DNA from: Symsagittifera roscoffensis
Lineage: Eukaryota; Xenacoelomorpha; Acoela; Convolutidae
Assembly (NCBI RefSeq): GCF_963678635.1
Contig: NC_087062.1
Location: 67,317,415 to 67,381,414, forward strand
Direction: 5' to 3'
DNA length: 64,000 nucleotides
How positions within the stretch are numbered: the stretch's first letter is position 1; each line of letters begins with the position of its first letter. The notes beneath the pieces are model-generated. The model was not told where the DNA came from and did not search any database. It saw nothing but the letters and a program-made list of their open reading frames with translations. Of the stretch, positions 12,601 through 24,112 are shown piece by piece. Made by a program: the position numbers and the translations under genes.

Positions 12601-15600
12601 AGTAGTTTTTATTTCGCTGGGAAATCTGAAACTTAAATTCCAATGAGGAGCAAAGTCGATCACGTTTTTCGTAACCTTTAGGGTTTCAAAATTGAAGAGC
12701 GCAACTTAACTATTTTTAAGCCGATGAAACTGAACTGAACTCAAATAGTGCATATATACTTGAAAGCATTCACAAAAGCAATATGAATGAAAGGGTGACA
12801 GGAAAAGTATCCCGTACAAAAGTATCCCCATACGAAATACCCCATACCAACATATGGCTAATTTGTCCTGGGCTATTCTAACTGCCGGGTTATTTTTGAG
12901 TTGGATACATTCGCGTGGGATAAAAAGGTGAGGGATAATTTGTCATGAAACTGAATGAAAGCACGTCTATAAAAAGTTAGAGCCTTTCAAGACTTTTCCT
13001 CGAGAAAATCATCGCAATATATACACAGAGGTGAAGCTGCGCTTCGCGAACACTAGCCAAAACACGACAAAAACAGCTCTAGAACTCAAAAAGTACAAGA
13101 AGGAAAAGTTAAAATAAGCCTAAAATTAGTAAAAATTCCGCGACGTCAGGGACTCTAACCTAAGACCTAGAAGTTATGAGTCTCTGTCCCAAACACTAGC
13201 CACAAACAAAGCCGAGAACAGATGCTACGAAATTTCCAATGCTACAGATCGTAATTATAGCAAAAAGGCACATCATTGAACACTTTTAATGAACTTTTTT
13301 ATTTGCGAGTTAGGTTAGAAAAAAAAGAAGGTACACACTAAAACACTAGCTGCTCGCTAGCGTAATAACTGGGTCTTCAATATTTATTAAAATTTCGGTT
13401 GACTTCTGTACATCTTCCACTTTGATTGTACACATTTTGCTACTTAAGAACTAGTTCAATTTACCATCTCTGAATCTATTTAATCAGTTTATCACAAATT
13501 AATCGTGTTCTCGTATCATAACAGCATCGGAATCAAACGTTTTATGATTAAACTTCACAATGACGGTGAGCCATAACTGAAAAAAAAGTCCAAATAAAAG
13601 GATTCCCAAAAGGAATCAGAAAAAAATTGATTTGTTCTTTATGTGGTCCTAGTTTTCCGGGACTTCGCAGTTTGTTACTGACACCGACGGTCTAATTAAA
13701 AGACAGAATTACAAAAAAAAACATATATTCCACCTCCAATTCCACAACGGCTATTTCCCACAACCATATGACAACCAATGTTACTTACTTTTAACAGGTT
13801 TTTACTTCATGAAAAAAAAATTATCCATAACTTTTAAATCGAACTAGGCACAAAAACGTATCCGCATAGGCGTGGAAGAGAGAAATCGCAATCGTTGAGC
13901 ATTTTATTCGGAAATCATCAAGATTTCATATTCAATATTTTTTTTCGCAATTGACAGCCACGGCCGTTTCAAGATTTCTGAGTCCCGGTAGTCAAAAAAA
14001 ATTTCGTTGCGATAGATTTACTTGAACTTAATTCGATCATCGATTGCCAGCTACATACTCACCATCAGCGTTACTCCTCCGAGGACCTGTAGGGTGGATC
14101 TGAGTCCATCCGATATGTTGTATGTGAGTGAGGATCCGACTACTTGAGTATCGCTGGAAAGTCTGTTCATCAGCTCACCACTTTTACTATGGTCAAAGAA
14201 CGAAACGTCTGCACGGATGAGGCTTGAGAAGACGTCGTTACGTAATCTTTGGATGATGCGCTGGCCTGCAAGATCAATTACTCTAATTTAGAGCATGTGC
14301 TCCTAGTTTTAATATACAACCAAATCATGTTCAAGGCAAATTAAAACCTAAATTTGCCGTAAATTTAGAGCGAAAAACCAAAAAAGACAGCATTTCAATT
14401 TGCGGAATAACTCATCGTAGCGTTGTCTTTCTTTAGTTCGAAAATCAATTTCAATGATCCAAACACTCTTTTTTTTGACAACACTTCACTTTTGTCAAGC
14501 TCAGCTTAAAAAAATATCGCAATACCTGACACACACCATTATGGGTCGAGACAAAAGAAAAAATTCCCAATCGTCTAATATCATGTAAGAACTTTAACTT
14601 GATGTCAATTCTCAGTCAGGCACTGCGAATTCCAAATCTCTTTAAAAAATCTGAAGCCCATAAACTCGTGAACAAATTTACTCGTAATATCGCTTAAAAA
14701 ACTTGCCTGCTGATTGAATGAGATATATTCTGGCTCCATTAGCAGCAGCGCCTATGATAAACAGACCGACCAGCATAGATGCCACAGACTGCAGATTGTG
14801 CAGCAGGGCAGTCTTGTCCTCTAAGGTGTAGATAGTGTCTATAATAGTGCCTATGAAATATGGCACCGAAAGGGTCACTCCACTTGATACTGACAGGAAG
14901 CCAATAGCCACTAAAACCAAACAGGACAACAATCACGAGTAGCTATGCAAGTTCCACAGGATGTTCCGATCAATAATCATTTCAAAAATATATATAACAC
15001 GGTTTAAGTTTTCCACCATTTTTTAGGGTGAGGAGCGCAAACTCAAATTAATATTCGAGACTAAGATAAAATTGATCAAATAATCGAATAAAAAATAGCA
15101 AAACGAGATCGGCGGGCCACTTCTTTTATTTCATCCAAATACTGACTAAAAGGGCTTAAAAATAACAACAAATTCATGGAATTGAGGGCTTGCGTAGAAA
15201 AAAAACTCAAAATAGGCCATAGATCCTTCTGACTATTCGAGAGTGAAGTTAAATAACTTAAAAACTTGAAAAATCAAGTAAGGTTTCAAAATTTTTGTTA
15301 GCACGCTAAATGGAGAGCTTAATTAATACGTCGGAGCCCAATAAAATCCCAGAGTTCATTAAAGCAACTGGGCCACTATAACAACCAGCGATCTAGTCAC
15401 CGTTTTTTATACAGAATACGATGTTTGCAAAAGAATTACATGACACACTTCGCATAGAGAAAAATGTAATCGGAAATTTGAAAACAATAAATTTTATCTC
15501 ATATTTTGCAAGCAATTAAAAAATGCAGAACTAATTGACAAATAGGCCTTGAAACTAAATGATGTTACCTCCCATGCGCAATCTCTCGGGTTTAGCGATG

Positions 15601-15797
15601 GATAGAAGCCGTTTTCCGGTTCCCGCTGTTTGCTCGCTTGTCTGTGACTCATATTTTGAATTCGATCCTCGGTCAGGACCATCAAGATTGTGACTAATTT
15701 TGTTAGCACTCATTGGCCTGGAGCAGCTTATCGCCAAATCTCTCCTCAACTCTGAAAAATGCCAGCCATTTTCACGTTTCTTGGCAACTCGTTTCAT
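648..15797 (-). CDS. ABCB10: ABCB10-like mitochondrial ABC half-transporter (spliced, 3' end off window)
   Basis: An inner mitochondrial membrane half-transporter of the ABCB10 family: one transmembrane domain followed by one ATPase domain, working as a dimer. I assembled twelve exons in transcription order: 15797-15569, 14910-14707, 14265-14063, 9012-8878, 8740-8594, 7231-7096, 6647-6555, 6464-6249, 2744-2665, 1919-1739, 1250-1207 and 682-648 (1703 nt, about 567 codons). Phases agree at all eleven junctions. Similarity to human ABCB10, from memory, is continuous, with blocks such as GELMNRLSSDTQVVG, FGRYLKKISRNVQDSL, Walker A GKSGCGKST, Q-loop region FVSQDPVMFSCS, signature LSGGQ split across exons 10 and 11, and Walker B ILILDEATS. 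The D-loop, H-loop and stop codon must lie beyond position 1. Introns of up to ~5 kb hold LINE and other repeats. Confidence 0.93.
732..1195. repeat. dispersed ~0.45 kb repeat, family G (representative copy)
   Basis: It begins ACATAGCCAACAGACAGTTGG, an imperfect palindrome, and ends near GACCTATATAAAAGTCT, which looks like a TATA box. Diverged or partial copies lie at about 4891-5345, 5849-6112, 8174-8380, 12547-13025, 22362-22762 and 29421-29880. All share blocks such as TTGAGAAAACTGGATC and the TATATAAGAGTCTT-like end. Several copies end shortly before a tRNA-like repeat (12547 copy then 13032; 29421 copy then 30066), so the two families may be parts of one ~1 kb element. No coding capacity is seen. 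Confidence 0.6.
3142..3900 (+). pseudogene. LINE reverse transcriptase relic
   Basis: A broken non-LTR reverse transcriptase lies in the ABCB10-like intron between exons 8 and 9. I see a motif-A-like DLSKAFHMVSHRTLLKLL block at 3142, the catalytic-box-like PYADDFHCFV at 3385-3414, and a C-terminal YKALIRAVLDYS block near 3716. Stops and frameshifts separate them. The order and spacing fit Jockey/CR1-like LINEs. It is antisense to the host gene. Confidence 0.75.
4246..4479 (+). pseudogene. LINE ORF2 C-terminal relic with zinc-binding segment
   Basis: The open frame includes LGQLSSGYSPFLNRNLKRID, then CHHC, then LLKCH. This resembles the C-terminal end of LINE ORF2 proteins, where a GHS..L..Y..RI stretch precedes a Cys/His cluster. 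It lies about 350 bp downstream of the RT relic in the same orientation, so both probably derive from one insertion. Confidence 0.6.
6249..6464 (-). CDS. ABCB10: ABCB10-like exon 8: start of ATPase domain with Walker A
   Basis: This exon encodes the A-loop region VSFQYPSRPEVSVLEKFNL, where the aromatic Tyr stacks on ATP, then Walker A GKSGCGKST, then LLMRLYDPNEG. The last codon is split and completed by exon 9 (2744-2665), which supplies SVIVDG and RISFVSQ. The donor is GTTACA, a weak but phase-consistent site. Confidence 0.9.
9340..9690. repeat. degenerate minisatellite in ABCB10-like intron
   Basis: The phrase TCCCAACTAGGAGACCA and variants recur about eight times with spacers of 25-50 bp. 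One 40-bp stretch containing CAGAACTTACAGTCAATCAA appears twice (about 9447 and 9518). It is more GC-rich than its surroundings. Open frames here on both strands come from the repeat and are not genes. Confidence 0.65.
10344..10470 (+). pseudogene. short LINE RT C-terminal relic
   Basis: Encodes LHWLPVTSRIDYK, then after a frame change ILMVAHKLIY. The HWLPV..RI.YK..L block is a hallmark of the C-terminal part of CR1/Rex-type LINE reverse transcriptases. It is on the opposite strand to the host gene, in its intron 3. Confidence 0.6.
11048..11440 (+). pseudogene. possible SGNH-hydrolase-like retroelement ORF relic
   Basis: The open stretch 11048-11230 includes KIAIMGGTNDLVERDG, which resembles the G-x-x-N-D block of SGNH/GDSL hydrolases. 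After frame breaks, 11384-11431 reads DGFYPKPEKLHELSKD, like the C-terminal catalytic block of that fold but with Tyr where His is expected. Such domains occur in ORF1 of some LINEs, and a LINE relic lies just upstream. The family call is tentative. Confidence 0.35.
13032..13362 (-). repeat. tRNA-derived dispersed repeat, copy 2
   Basis: It begins GAAGCTGCGCTTCGCGAACAC and ends near CTAGCTGCTCGCTAGCG, in the same order as the copy at 96-440. The tRNA-like core is damaged: the A-box is lost and the B-box is degenerate. The loop region TTATGAGTCTC is still recognisable. A family G repeat copy precedes it directly. Confidence 0.55.
14707..14910 (-). CDS. ABCB10: ABCB10-like exon 2: TM1-TM2, with GC donor
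   Basis: The exon follows acceptor GGTTTTAG and encodes AIGFLSVSSGVTLSVPYFIG and the next helix GLFIIGAAANGARIYLIQSAG, the TM1/TM2 pair of the family. The downstream intron begins GCAAGT (14706-14701) rather than GT. The exon 3 join (GC CAG CGC) restores the family block AGQRI, which supports a GC-AG intron. Confidence 0.85.
15569..15797 (-). CDS. ABCB10: ABCB10-like exon 1: start codon and N-terminal leader
   Basis: This exon starts at an ATG (15797-15795) about 16 nt after a good acceptor-like site (TTTAGTTTCCAG), so a 5' UTR intron is likely. The first residues, MKRVAKKRENGWHFSELRRD, are basic and could serve mitochondrial import. The exon ends with the conserved KPERLRMG block that leads into the first transmembrane helix and splices at GGAG/GTAACA. 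An upstream in-frame ATG at 15848 lies before the acceptor and was not used. Confidence 0.7.
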
Positions 15798-16291
15798 GGT
15801 ACTAGATAAAATCTGGAAACTAAATAAATTTTGGGTACAATTTAACATTCACATAAACTCTTAATATAGTTTTAAAACTAACAGGAATACCCACTTGATG
15901 CGCACGTACTACCGATTGTTCTGATTAAGGTTATTCTTGCTGGTTTTCTTAATTTCAATTCACAGAAAAAAAGGATGATAGAAAAAGGCGTTAAAGTTAG
16001 CTTCTTAGTTTGATAAGAAATAAATTATAGCAGTAACGGATTTAGCCAGACGCTCTTACCTCACGGATCCGACCCCCTTATTTCCAAAAGGGAGCCCCTT
16101 TGCGTCTATTTCAAAACATCTATTCTTTCGACGACTAAATTTAAAATTGTCTCAAAATACTATTATACAAATTTCGTCCGAGTAGGTCGCTCAAAAACAT
16201 CGTATAAAACCGCCATTTTTTGAGAAAATGATAAAATTGATGTTTTACATTCACAACCCACTGTTTTTACATACATTTGAGTTTAACTTAC

Positions 16292-16532
16292 GGTAGGGCG
16301 ATAATTCGTAACAGGCGAAAATTCGTAACAGGCGACAATTCGTAACAAGCGATAACTCGCAACAAGGTATTAGCAAGTAGAATACGCTTGCTTCGCTGCG
16401 CTTACATCCGGCACGAGAGGAATATTGCGCGTGAATCAGTGCTACCCGCTTAATCTACTGTTACGAATTGTTGCTTGTTACGAATTGTCGCCTGTTACGA
16501 ATTGTCGCCTGTTACGAATTGTCACCTGTTAT
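16292..16532. mobile_element. foldback element with tandem-repeat arms and 8-bp flanking duplication
   Basis: The left arm (about 16296-16365) holds four units of a ~17-bp motif (ATTCGTAACAGGCGACA and variants). The right arm (about 16458-16529) holds four units in reverse complement (CTGTTACGAATTGTCGC). The centre is about 90 bp. TAACTTAC occurs at 16284-16291 and again at 16533-16540, consistent with an 8-bp target duplication as made by hAT-type transposases. No gene lies inside. Some bases at the two outer ends do not pair well, so the exact ends are uncertain. Confidence 0.65.
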
Positions 16533-16540
16533 TAACTTAC

Positions 16541-18124
16541 AGATGCAAATTTCGTATCAGCCGATCATATTTGAATTTTTCTGCACTTACACAACTTCTA
16601 CTAGACCGCCAGAATGAGTATCAAAGTCAGTATCAAATCATTCTTGCTGCTCGATGTGACCATGAAAAAACCAGAAATAGAAAAAACGGCTAATGAACCA
16701 ATAAAATTTGAGCAAAGAAGAATTTTGTTATTTGTCTTTTTTAGGCAGCACAATGAGTTAGTCAGCTCATCAGCTTCCCAAAAAATTAATTTGAGCGCAT
16801 AAATTCAAACTCATTATATTGTTTGTGAGGTTGATTCCACAGTAAGAAGAATTCTAAAATTAGTTACGCCTTCAAAACAAGATTTCTCAAATTTTGGCCC
16901 AGTTCAGCCCTTTAAATAATTGCATCTACCTTTTTTTGAAATCTGTAACTTCAATAGTTTCAGAGAAAACGAACAAATCGTGAAGAAATTGTTCGTTCAT
17001 TTTTTCGATTAAATCAAAAAGTTGCGACTTCTATGTCACGTGACTGTATATGAAAGCCATTCTCATTTAAAACTTTCTGAGCGCTTGTTTGAAATGCATA
17101 TTTTCCACGTAATCAATTTCAGAAACTAATACATGAATAGGGGGACATTCTACGACGGATTACTCAATAGGGGGATTGTAAGGTTGATCTGAAACAATTT
17201 CGACTCTAAAATAGCATACATTACAACTGCGTTATCGACTTATTTTGAAAAGCGCATTTATTATTAACTTTTTGGCCAAGATTTGTGCTGAAACAAAAAC
17301 GTACAAACCGCTGTGACATGTCTTTATGGTACTAACTTATGGTACAGAGCTAAACTCAAGTGATCCGATATTCAAAATGCAATTTCAGAAACAATCTTTG
17401 GAGAAAAATTATTTATCTGATCTTCTTGATCGAATCATATGATATGTCGAGCCATACGATACAAGCCAGAAAACAGCAGCCAACGAGCCAAGAAGATTTG
17501 AGTTTTAAAAAAAGATGAGGAAACAAACTGATCAACCGTAAAATATCACCCCCATCGATTTAAAGAAGATAAAACACCGGAATACGGAAATGCGTTATCT
17601 TAAAAACTGCAAAAAAATGGACTTTACGCAAACCCCTAGTGATTTCTGCGCTTAAGTAGGAGAGTAGCAGCTTATTTAAAGCAAAAAACTACTACTATTT
17701 CTTTTAAGTAAATTCTCTTTTAGATTTGGCTGGGTAGTTTTCGAAACAAGTGAAAAAGAAACCAAGTAATGATCAAAAATTAAAATTTCATTTTTCCTAA
17801 ATCCACAAACTTTTCTCTATTAAAGCATGAGTATAGCCCCTTATGCAGGGAAGATTTCAACACCCTAATTTTTAGACTAACTCTTAATATCAGATTTAGC
17901 AAGTATTTTTTGAGAAAAATGATGAAACCTAAAAAACTGTAAACATTTCAAAAAATGGATTTTCCCGAAGTCCAAATCGGCTTTTCTACGAACAAGTAGG
18001 GTGAAACAGATTACGCAGGCAATTAACATGCTAGCTTACCATGCTAGCTTGATAATCTATCAACCTCAGAATCATAGCATATGTTGTTCAGAAAAAGGAG
18101 AAACATATGCAATGAAATTGCTTA
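16541..18124. other. no gene recognised
   Basis: AT-rich sequence with short open frames only. I see no protein family match or RNA gene. Confidence 0.5.
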
Positions 18125-19629
18125 TGCTCAAATAAGCTTGAATATGATTAAATTGAAATATACCATAAGTGCCACCAAATGAGCACTTTTATTTGCAACT
18201 TAGCTCGGGAAAAAAATCTTCGTAATAGTATACTACGATTCGCAAGTGTAAAAAGTAAGTCTTTATAATGGAGGCGGCGCAATAAGCAAAATGACCAAAG
18301 GCAGAAAAACAGAAAAATTTTGACTTCTACATTTTGCCACTATTATCAAATTTTGTTGATGTTATCAAAGAAACAATAAAATTTTGCTAGAATTGATTAA
18401 TTTAATCAATAAGATTTAAGAGAATCATTAAAAAAAATTGGATGAAAATACTCAATTAGTGTATAAAATCTTCATTTCATTGGTAATTTTGACAATTCCG
18501 ATACTTTTTCGCTCAGCCCGTATAATTCAAAATTTGAAAGTTTTCTGCTCTTAGACCCTTTCTGCTCTTAGAACATTCTGCTCATTGACTGATCACACTG
18601 CATTAAGTATGCACTTCCAACAAATGCACAAAAAAAATGGTTCAAAACTTCTGTGGAATTGCATTTTAATGCTGTTTATTACTTAATTTAGGGTATTTTC
18701 CTTCAATTATCTCTAATAAAGCTTATAATTTTGTTTAAATCTAGTCTGTTATCAAAATTGTACGACTGATCCGCTTTCAGCATTCTTGAACATCAGCACT
18801 CTTGTACACCCCCTTTTTTGAGTTGTGAAATTTTGGGCGAATAAGATGAAAGATAGCAAACTAAATTAATGATTCAAACTAACTTATGAGATGACGCTGC
18901 TTTCCCACCAAAAGTCGAAAGCCCAAATATTTGGAAAAGGAACTAAACCGCATTTGGCAGAAACACGCATGCAACTCAAATATATATTCAGTGACTTTCG
19001 ATCTTCTAATATTAACCGGAGAGTCGGATTCAAAAGGTCAGTTTTCTCAGACCAGAATAGAAATAATTTCACCGATAGATAGATAACCGGACAGATTGAG
19101 AATCAAGTAGGTTTGGTTTGAAAATGCTCATTAAAAGAATAGCAAAAAAGCTGTAAAGCAGACAAAAGAATAACTTTTACCTGCGCGAAGCTCACTTAAT
19201 GGTACAACTACGCTATACGGGTTTGTAATAAGTAACCAGGTCATTTAGGAAAAATATGCTAGTTATCTAATTTTTTCTTAATTAAAAGAAGATATCATTT
19301 TAACAATTTAGCGTACGAGGCTTCGTCTCATATACTTTTCTCATCAATTAATTAGAATTTCCAGCGCAATTCTTCATTACTTTAAAAAGCGCAATTCTTC
19401 ATTACTGTAAAAAAGACAAAATTTTGGTTTAGAATTTCCCTAAAAAACTCACCATATTGGTTCTGGTGAAAATTCTGAGCATGTTCACTTCACTTTTGGT
19501 TTTATTTTAACTCGATTTGAGAAAAAGCGGTTTGAACTTTCAAAGTTTGTTCGTGTTGTCCGGTTAATTTGAATCAGCACTGTACATTCTTTTTACAAAC
19601 TTTTCTCACTTTTGGAAGCAAATTATTTT
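18125..19629. repeat. 1.5-kb repeat family H, copy 1 (parts A, B and C)
   Basis: Part A (18125-18505) begins TGCTCAAATAAGCTTGAATATG and contains a stretch related to the tail of the tRNA-like repeat family (GAGCACTTTTATTTGC, then GCAAGTGTAAAAAG). Part B (18506-~19390) begins CGCTCAGCCCGTATAATTC. Part C runs to 19629. Other copies follow at 19630, 20517 and 22826. A ~62-codon stretch near 18891-19072 stays open on both strands in three of four copies, but this looks incidental. Confidence 0.8.
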
Positions 19630-20516
19630 TCGCTCAGCCCGTATAATTCCAAAAATTGACAGTTTTCTGCTCTTAGATCCTTTCTGCTCTTAGAAAATTC
19701 TGCTCATTGACTGATCACACTGTATTAAGTATGCATTTCCATCGAATGCACAAAAAAAAATGGTTCTCAAAAACTTCTGTGGAATTGCATTTTAATGCTG
19801 TTTATTACTTAATTTGATGTATTTTCCTACAATTATCTCTAATAAAGCTTATAATTTTGTATAAATCTAGTCTGTTATCAAAGTTGTACGACTGATCCGC
19901 TTTCGGCATTCTTGAACACCAGCACTCTTGAACACCCCCTTTTTGAGTTGTGAAATTTTGGGCGAATAAGATGAAAGATAGCAAATTAAATTAATGATTC
20001 AAACTAACTTATGAGATGATGCTGCTTTCCCACTAAAAGTCGAGAGCCCAAGTATTTGAAAAAGGAACTAAACCGCATTTGGCAGACCCCCGCACGCAAC
20101 TCACGTATATATTCAGTGACTTTCGATCTTCTAATATTAACCGGAGAGTCGGTTCAAAAGGTCAGTTTTCTCAGACCAAAATAGAAAAAATTTCACCGAT
20201 AGAGAGATAACCGGTCAGATTGAGAATCAAGTAGGTTTGATTTGAAAACGCTCATTCAAAGAATAGCAAAAGAGCTGGAAAGCAGACAAAAGAATAACTT
20301 TCACCTGCGCGAAGCTCGCTTAAAGGTACAACTACGCTATACGGGTTTGTAATAAGTAACCAGGTCCCTTAGGAAAAATATGCCAATTCTCTAACTTTTA
20401 CTTAATTAAAAGAAGATATTATTTTAACATTTTAGCGTACGAGGCTTCGTTTCGTATACTTTTCTCATCAATTAACGAAAATTTCCAGCGCAATTCTTGA
20501 TTACTTTAAAAAGCGC
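19630..20516. repeat. repeat family H, copy 2 (part B only)
   Basis: Starts at CGCTCAGCCCGTATAATTCC and follows part C of copy 1 directly. It is highly similar to part B of the other copies and ends at AATTCTTGATTACTTTAAAAAG. The both-strand open stretch is broken here (GTCGGTTCAAAAGG lacks one base compared with copies 1, 3 and 4). Confidence 0.8.
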
Positions 20517-21783
20517 CTATGCTCAAATAAGCTTGAATATGATTAAATTGAAATATACCATAAGTGCCATCAAATGAGCACTTTTATTTGCAACTTAGCT
20601 TGGGGAAAAAATCTTCGTAAAAATATACTACAATTTGCAAGTGTAAAAAGTAATTCTGTATAATGGAGGCGGGGCAATAAGCAGAATGACCAAAAGCAGA
20701 AAAACAGAAAAATTTTGACTTCTACATTTTGCCACTATTATCAAACTTTGTTGATGTTATCAAAGAGACAATTAAATTTTGCTAGAACTGATTAATGTAA
20801 TCAATAATATTTAAAAGAATCATTAAAAAATATTGGATGAAAATACTCAATTAGTGTATAAATGATTCATTTCATTGGTAATTTTGACAATTCCGATACT
20901 TTTTCGCTCAGCCCGTATAATTCAAAACTTGACAGTTTTCTGCTCTTAGACCCTTTCTGCTCTTAGAAAATTCTGCTCATTGACTGATCACACTGTATTA
21001 AGTATGCATTTCCAACAAATGCACAAAAAAATGGTTCTCAAAACTTCTGTGGAATTGCATTTTAATGCTGTTTATTACTTAATTTGATGTATTTTCCTAC
21101 AATTATCTCTAATAAAGCTTATAATTTTGTATAAATCTAGTCTGTTATCAAAGTTGTACGACTGATCCGCTTTCGGCATTCTTGAACACCAGCACTCTTG
21201 AACACCCCCTTTTTGAGTTGTGAAATTTTGGGCGAATAAGATGAAAGACAGCAAATTAAATTAATGATTCAAACTAACTTATGAGATGATTCTGCTTTCC
21301 CACCAAAAGTCGAGAGCCCAAATAAATGGAAAAGTAACTGAACCGCATTTGGCAGACCCCCGCACGCAACTCACGTATATATTCAGTGACTTTCGATCTT
21401 CTAATATTAACCGGAGAGTCGGATTCAAAAGGTCAGTTTTCTCAGACCAAAATAGAAATAATTTCACCGATAGATAGATAACCGGATAGATTGAGAATCA
21501 AGTAGGTTTGATTTGAAAATGCTCATTAAAAGAATAGCAAAAGAGCTGGAAAGCAGACAAAAGAATAACTTTTACCTGCGCTAAGCTCGCTTAATGGTAC
21601 AACTACGCTATACGGGTTTGTAATAAGTAATCAGGTCCCTTAGGAAAAATATGCCAGTTCTCTAACTTTTACTTAATTAAATGAAGATATCAATTTAACA
21701 ATTTAGCGTACGAGGCTTCGTTTCATATACTTTTCTCATCAATTAACGAAAATTTCCAGCGCAATTCTTGATTACTTTAAAAA
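20517..21783. repeat. repeat family H, copy 3 (parts A and B)
   Basis: Part A starts at about 20517 and part B at about 20902. The copy stops exactly where the 399-bp tRNA cassette begins (21784). It is closest to copy 4 in sequence. Confidence 0.8.
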
Positions 21784-22182
21784 CAGTGATTCCTTTCTAG
21801 AGAAATATTAACTTACAATTGATTTTTATTCTCAGCATGAATATCAATTTCATTTATATGCTGCTTGATAAATATCAAGATGATATGCAATATGCTAGAC
21901 AGACCGTCAAGTAATTCGAGCAGACTGATGATGGTAATATTGGCGTCAAATTCACTATACGCACATTTTTACGTATCTGAAAAGACGCATGTCTCTCAAT
22001 ATAACAACGCAATGGGGTCTCGAAACTGTCCTCATGGCCAAGTGGATACGGCGCTTGCCTCCGGAGCAAGAGATCGTGGGTTCGAACCCCACTGAAGACT
22101 TAATCATTCCTATTTTCTCTTTCGATTTATACACGTTCATAAAAAGCGTCTTTCATTAGTTTAAATTTATCCATGCAGTCAA
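21784..22182 (+). repeat. 399-bp tRNA-Arg cassette, copy 1
   Basis: Begins CAGTGATTCCTTTCTAGAG and ends CATGCAGTCAA. The same 399-bp segment recurs at 27923-28321 with only scattered differences, and sequence outside these limits is unrelated. The tRNA lies at offset 245-317 in both. No clear target duplication flanks either copy. Confidence 0.85.
22028..22100 (+). tRNA. tRNA-Arg (anticodon CCG), one acceptor mismatch
   Basis: A 73-nt cloverleaf: acceptor GTCCTCA with TGAAGAC, D arm GCC...GGC, anticodon stem CTTGC/GCAAG with loop CTCCGGA (anticodon CCG, reads CGG), T arm GTGGG TTCGAAC CCCAC, discriminator T. The A-box (TGGCCAAGTGG) and B-box (GGTTCGAACCC) are intact. A Pol III terminator TTTT follows at 22113-22116. 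The fourth acceptor pair is C-A here, whereas the copy at 28167 is fully paired, so this may be the weaker or decaying copy. Confidence 0.9.
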
Positions 22183-22825
22183 GTAAAAATTGAGAACTAA
22201 TCAAAATGTCAAAAAATGGGTATGATTGAGGCCATAATTTTTCTTCTACCGAATTTAGGGAATAGCCATTTAAACAGTGAAGATCCCCATAACTTTTTTC
22301 TTTTGATTGAAACTTTCATGTCAGATTTGTGCTTTCAAAATTTGAAAATCAAAAAAATTAAACATAGCCAATCGAAGATTGGAAAAGAGTAATGAACGCA
22401 GTTAAACATAAAAAAACTCAACTTGCGAATTTCAAAGAAAATATATGCCCTTTGAATTTCTAGAACAACTTATGATTGGCGCTTTTTTATTTTTTTTAAC
22501 GCTTTTTTATTCCACAGAAAATCTAAAAATTAAATTCCACTTTCGAAACTAGAAATCAATCACGTTTTTTCGCGCCATTTCCACGTTCGTATTTGGAGAG
22601 TGCTATTTACGTCACCTTCAGCAGATGAATTTTAATTGAACTTTAAAAGTGTATTCATAAATGCATCAATGCGTATGAATGCACATCTGTTGTTATTAGA
22701 GACTTTTCCTGAAAAAAAATCAGCGAGACCTATATAAGTCTTGACTACGTTCACTACTCTTAAAAACAATTAAGTCAAAAACACCCCAACTGAAAGTTTT
22801 GAAGGCCGTAGAACATGGGGTAAAA

Positions 22826-24112
22826 TGCTCAAATAAGCTTGAATATGATTAAATTGAAATATACCATAAGTGCCATCAAATGAGCACTTTTATTTGCAAC
22901 TTAGCTTGGGAAAAAAATCTTCGTAATAATATACTACAATTTGCAAGTGTAAAAAGTAATTCTGTATAATGGAGGCGGGGCAATTTTGACAATTCCGATA
23001 CTTTTTCGCTCAGCCCGTATAATTCAAAACTTGACAGTTTTCTGCTCTTAGACCCTTTCTGCTCTTAGAAAATTCTGCTCATTGACTGATCACACTGTAT
23101 TAGGTATGCATTTCCAACAAATGCACAAAAAAATGGTTCTCAAAACTTCTGTGGAATTGCATTTTAATGCTGTTTATTACTTAATTTGATGTATTTTCCT
23201 ACAATTATCTCTAATAAAGCTTATAGTTTTGTATAAATCTAGTCTGTTATCAAAGTTGTACGACTGATCCGCTTTCGGCATTCTTGAACACCAGCACTCT
23301 TGAACACCCCCTTTTTGAGTTGTGAAATTTTGGGCGAATAAGATGAAAGATAGCAAATTAAATTAATGATTCAAACTAACTTATGAGATGATGCTGCTTT
23401 CCCACCAAAAGTCGAGAGCCCAAATAATTGGAAAAGGAACTGAACCGCATTTGGCAGACCCCCGCACGCAACTCACGTATATATTCAGTGACTTTCGATC
23501 TTCTAATATTAACCGGAGAGTCGGATTCAAAAGGTCAGTTTTCTCAGACCAAAATAGAAATAATTTCACCGATAGATAGATAACCGGATAGATTGAGAAT
23601 CAAGTAGGTTTGATTTGAAAATGCTCATTAAAAGAATAGCAAAAGAGCTGGAAAGCAGACAAAAGAATAACTTTTACCTGCGCTAAGCTCGCTTAATGGT
23701 ACAACTACGCTATACGGGTTTGTAATAAGTAACCAGGTCCCTTAGGAAAAATATGACAGTTCTCTAACTTTTACTTAATTAAATGAAGATATCAATTTAA
23801 CAATTTAGCGTACGAGGCTTCGTTTCATATACTTTTCTCATCAATTAACGAAAATTTCCAGCGCAATCCTTGATTACTTTAAAAAAGACAAAATTTGGGT
23901 TTAGAACTTCCTCAAAAAACTCACCATATTCATTCTGAAGAAAATTCTGAGCATTTTTGTTCACTTCACTTTTGGTTTTATTTTTACTCGATTTGAGAAA
24001 AAGGGGTTTGAACTTTCAAATTTTGTTCGTTTTGTCCAGTTAAATTAAATCAGCACAGTACATTCTTTTTACAAGTTTTTCTCACTTTTGGAAACAAATT
24101 CAAACGTTTCAT
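22826..24112. repeat. repeat family H, copy 4 (part A deleted internally, then B and C)
   Basis: Part A (22826-~22985) lacks about 245 bp found in copies 1 and 3: GGAGGCGGGGCAA joins directly to TTTTGACAATTCC. Part B starts at about 23003, and part C (~23880-24112) matches 19390-19629. A family G repeat (22362-22762) and the tRNA cassette separate this copy from copy 3. Confidence 0.8.

Noticed and set aside
15555-15848. ABCB10-like start at the upstream ATG (15848)
   Set aside because: A strong acceptor lies between that ATG and the one at 15797, so the upstream ATG is probably intronic.
18125-24112. CRISPR-like or integron-like array
   Set aside because: Repeat units are 0.9-1.5 kb, with no short regular spacers; the window is eukaryotic.
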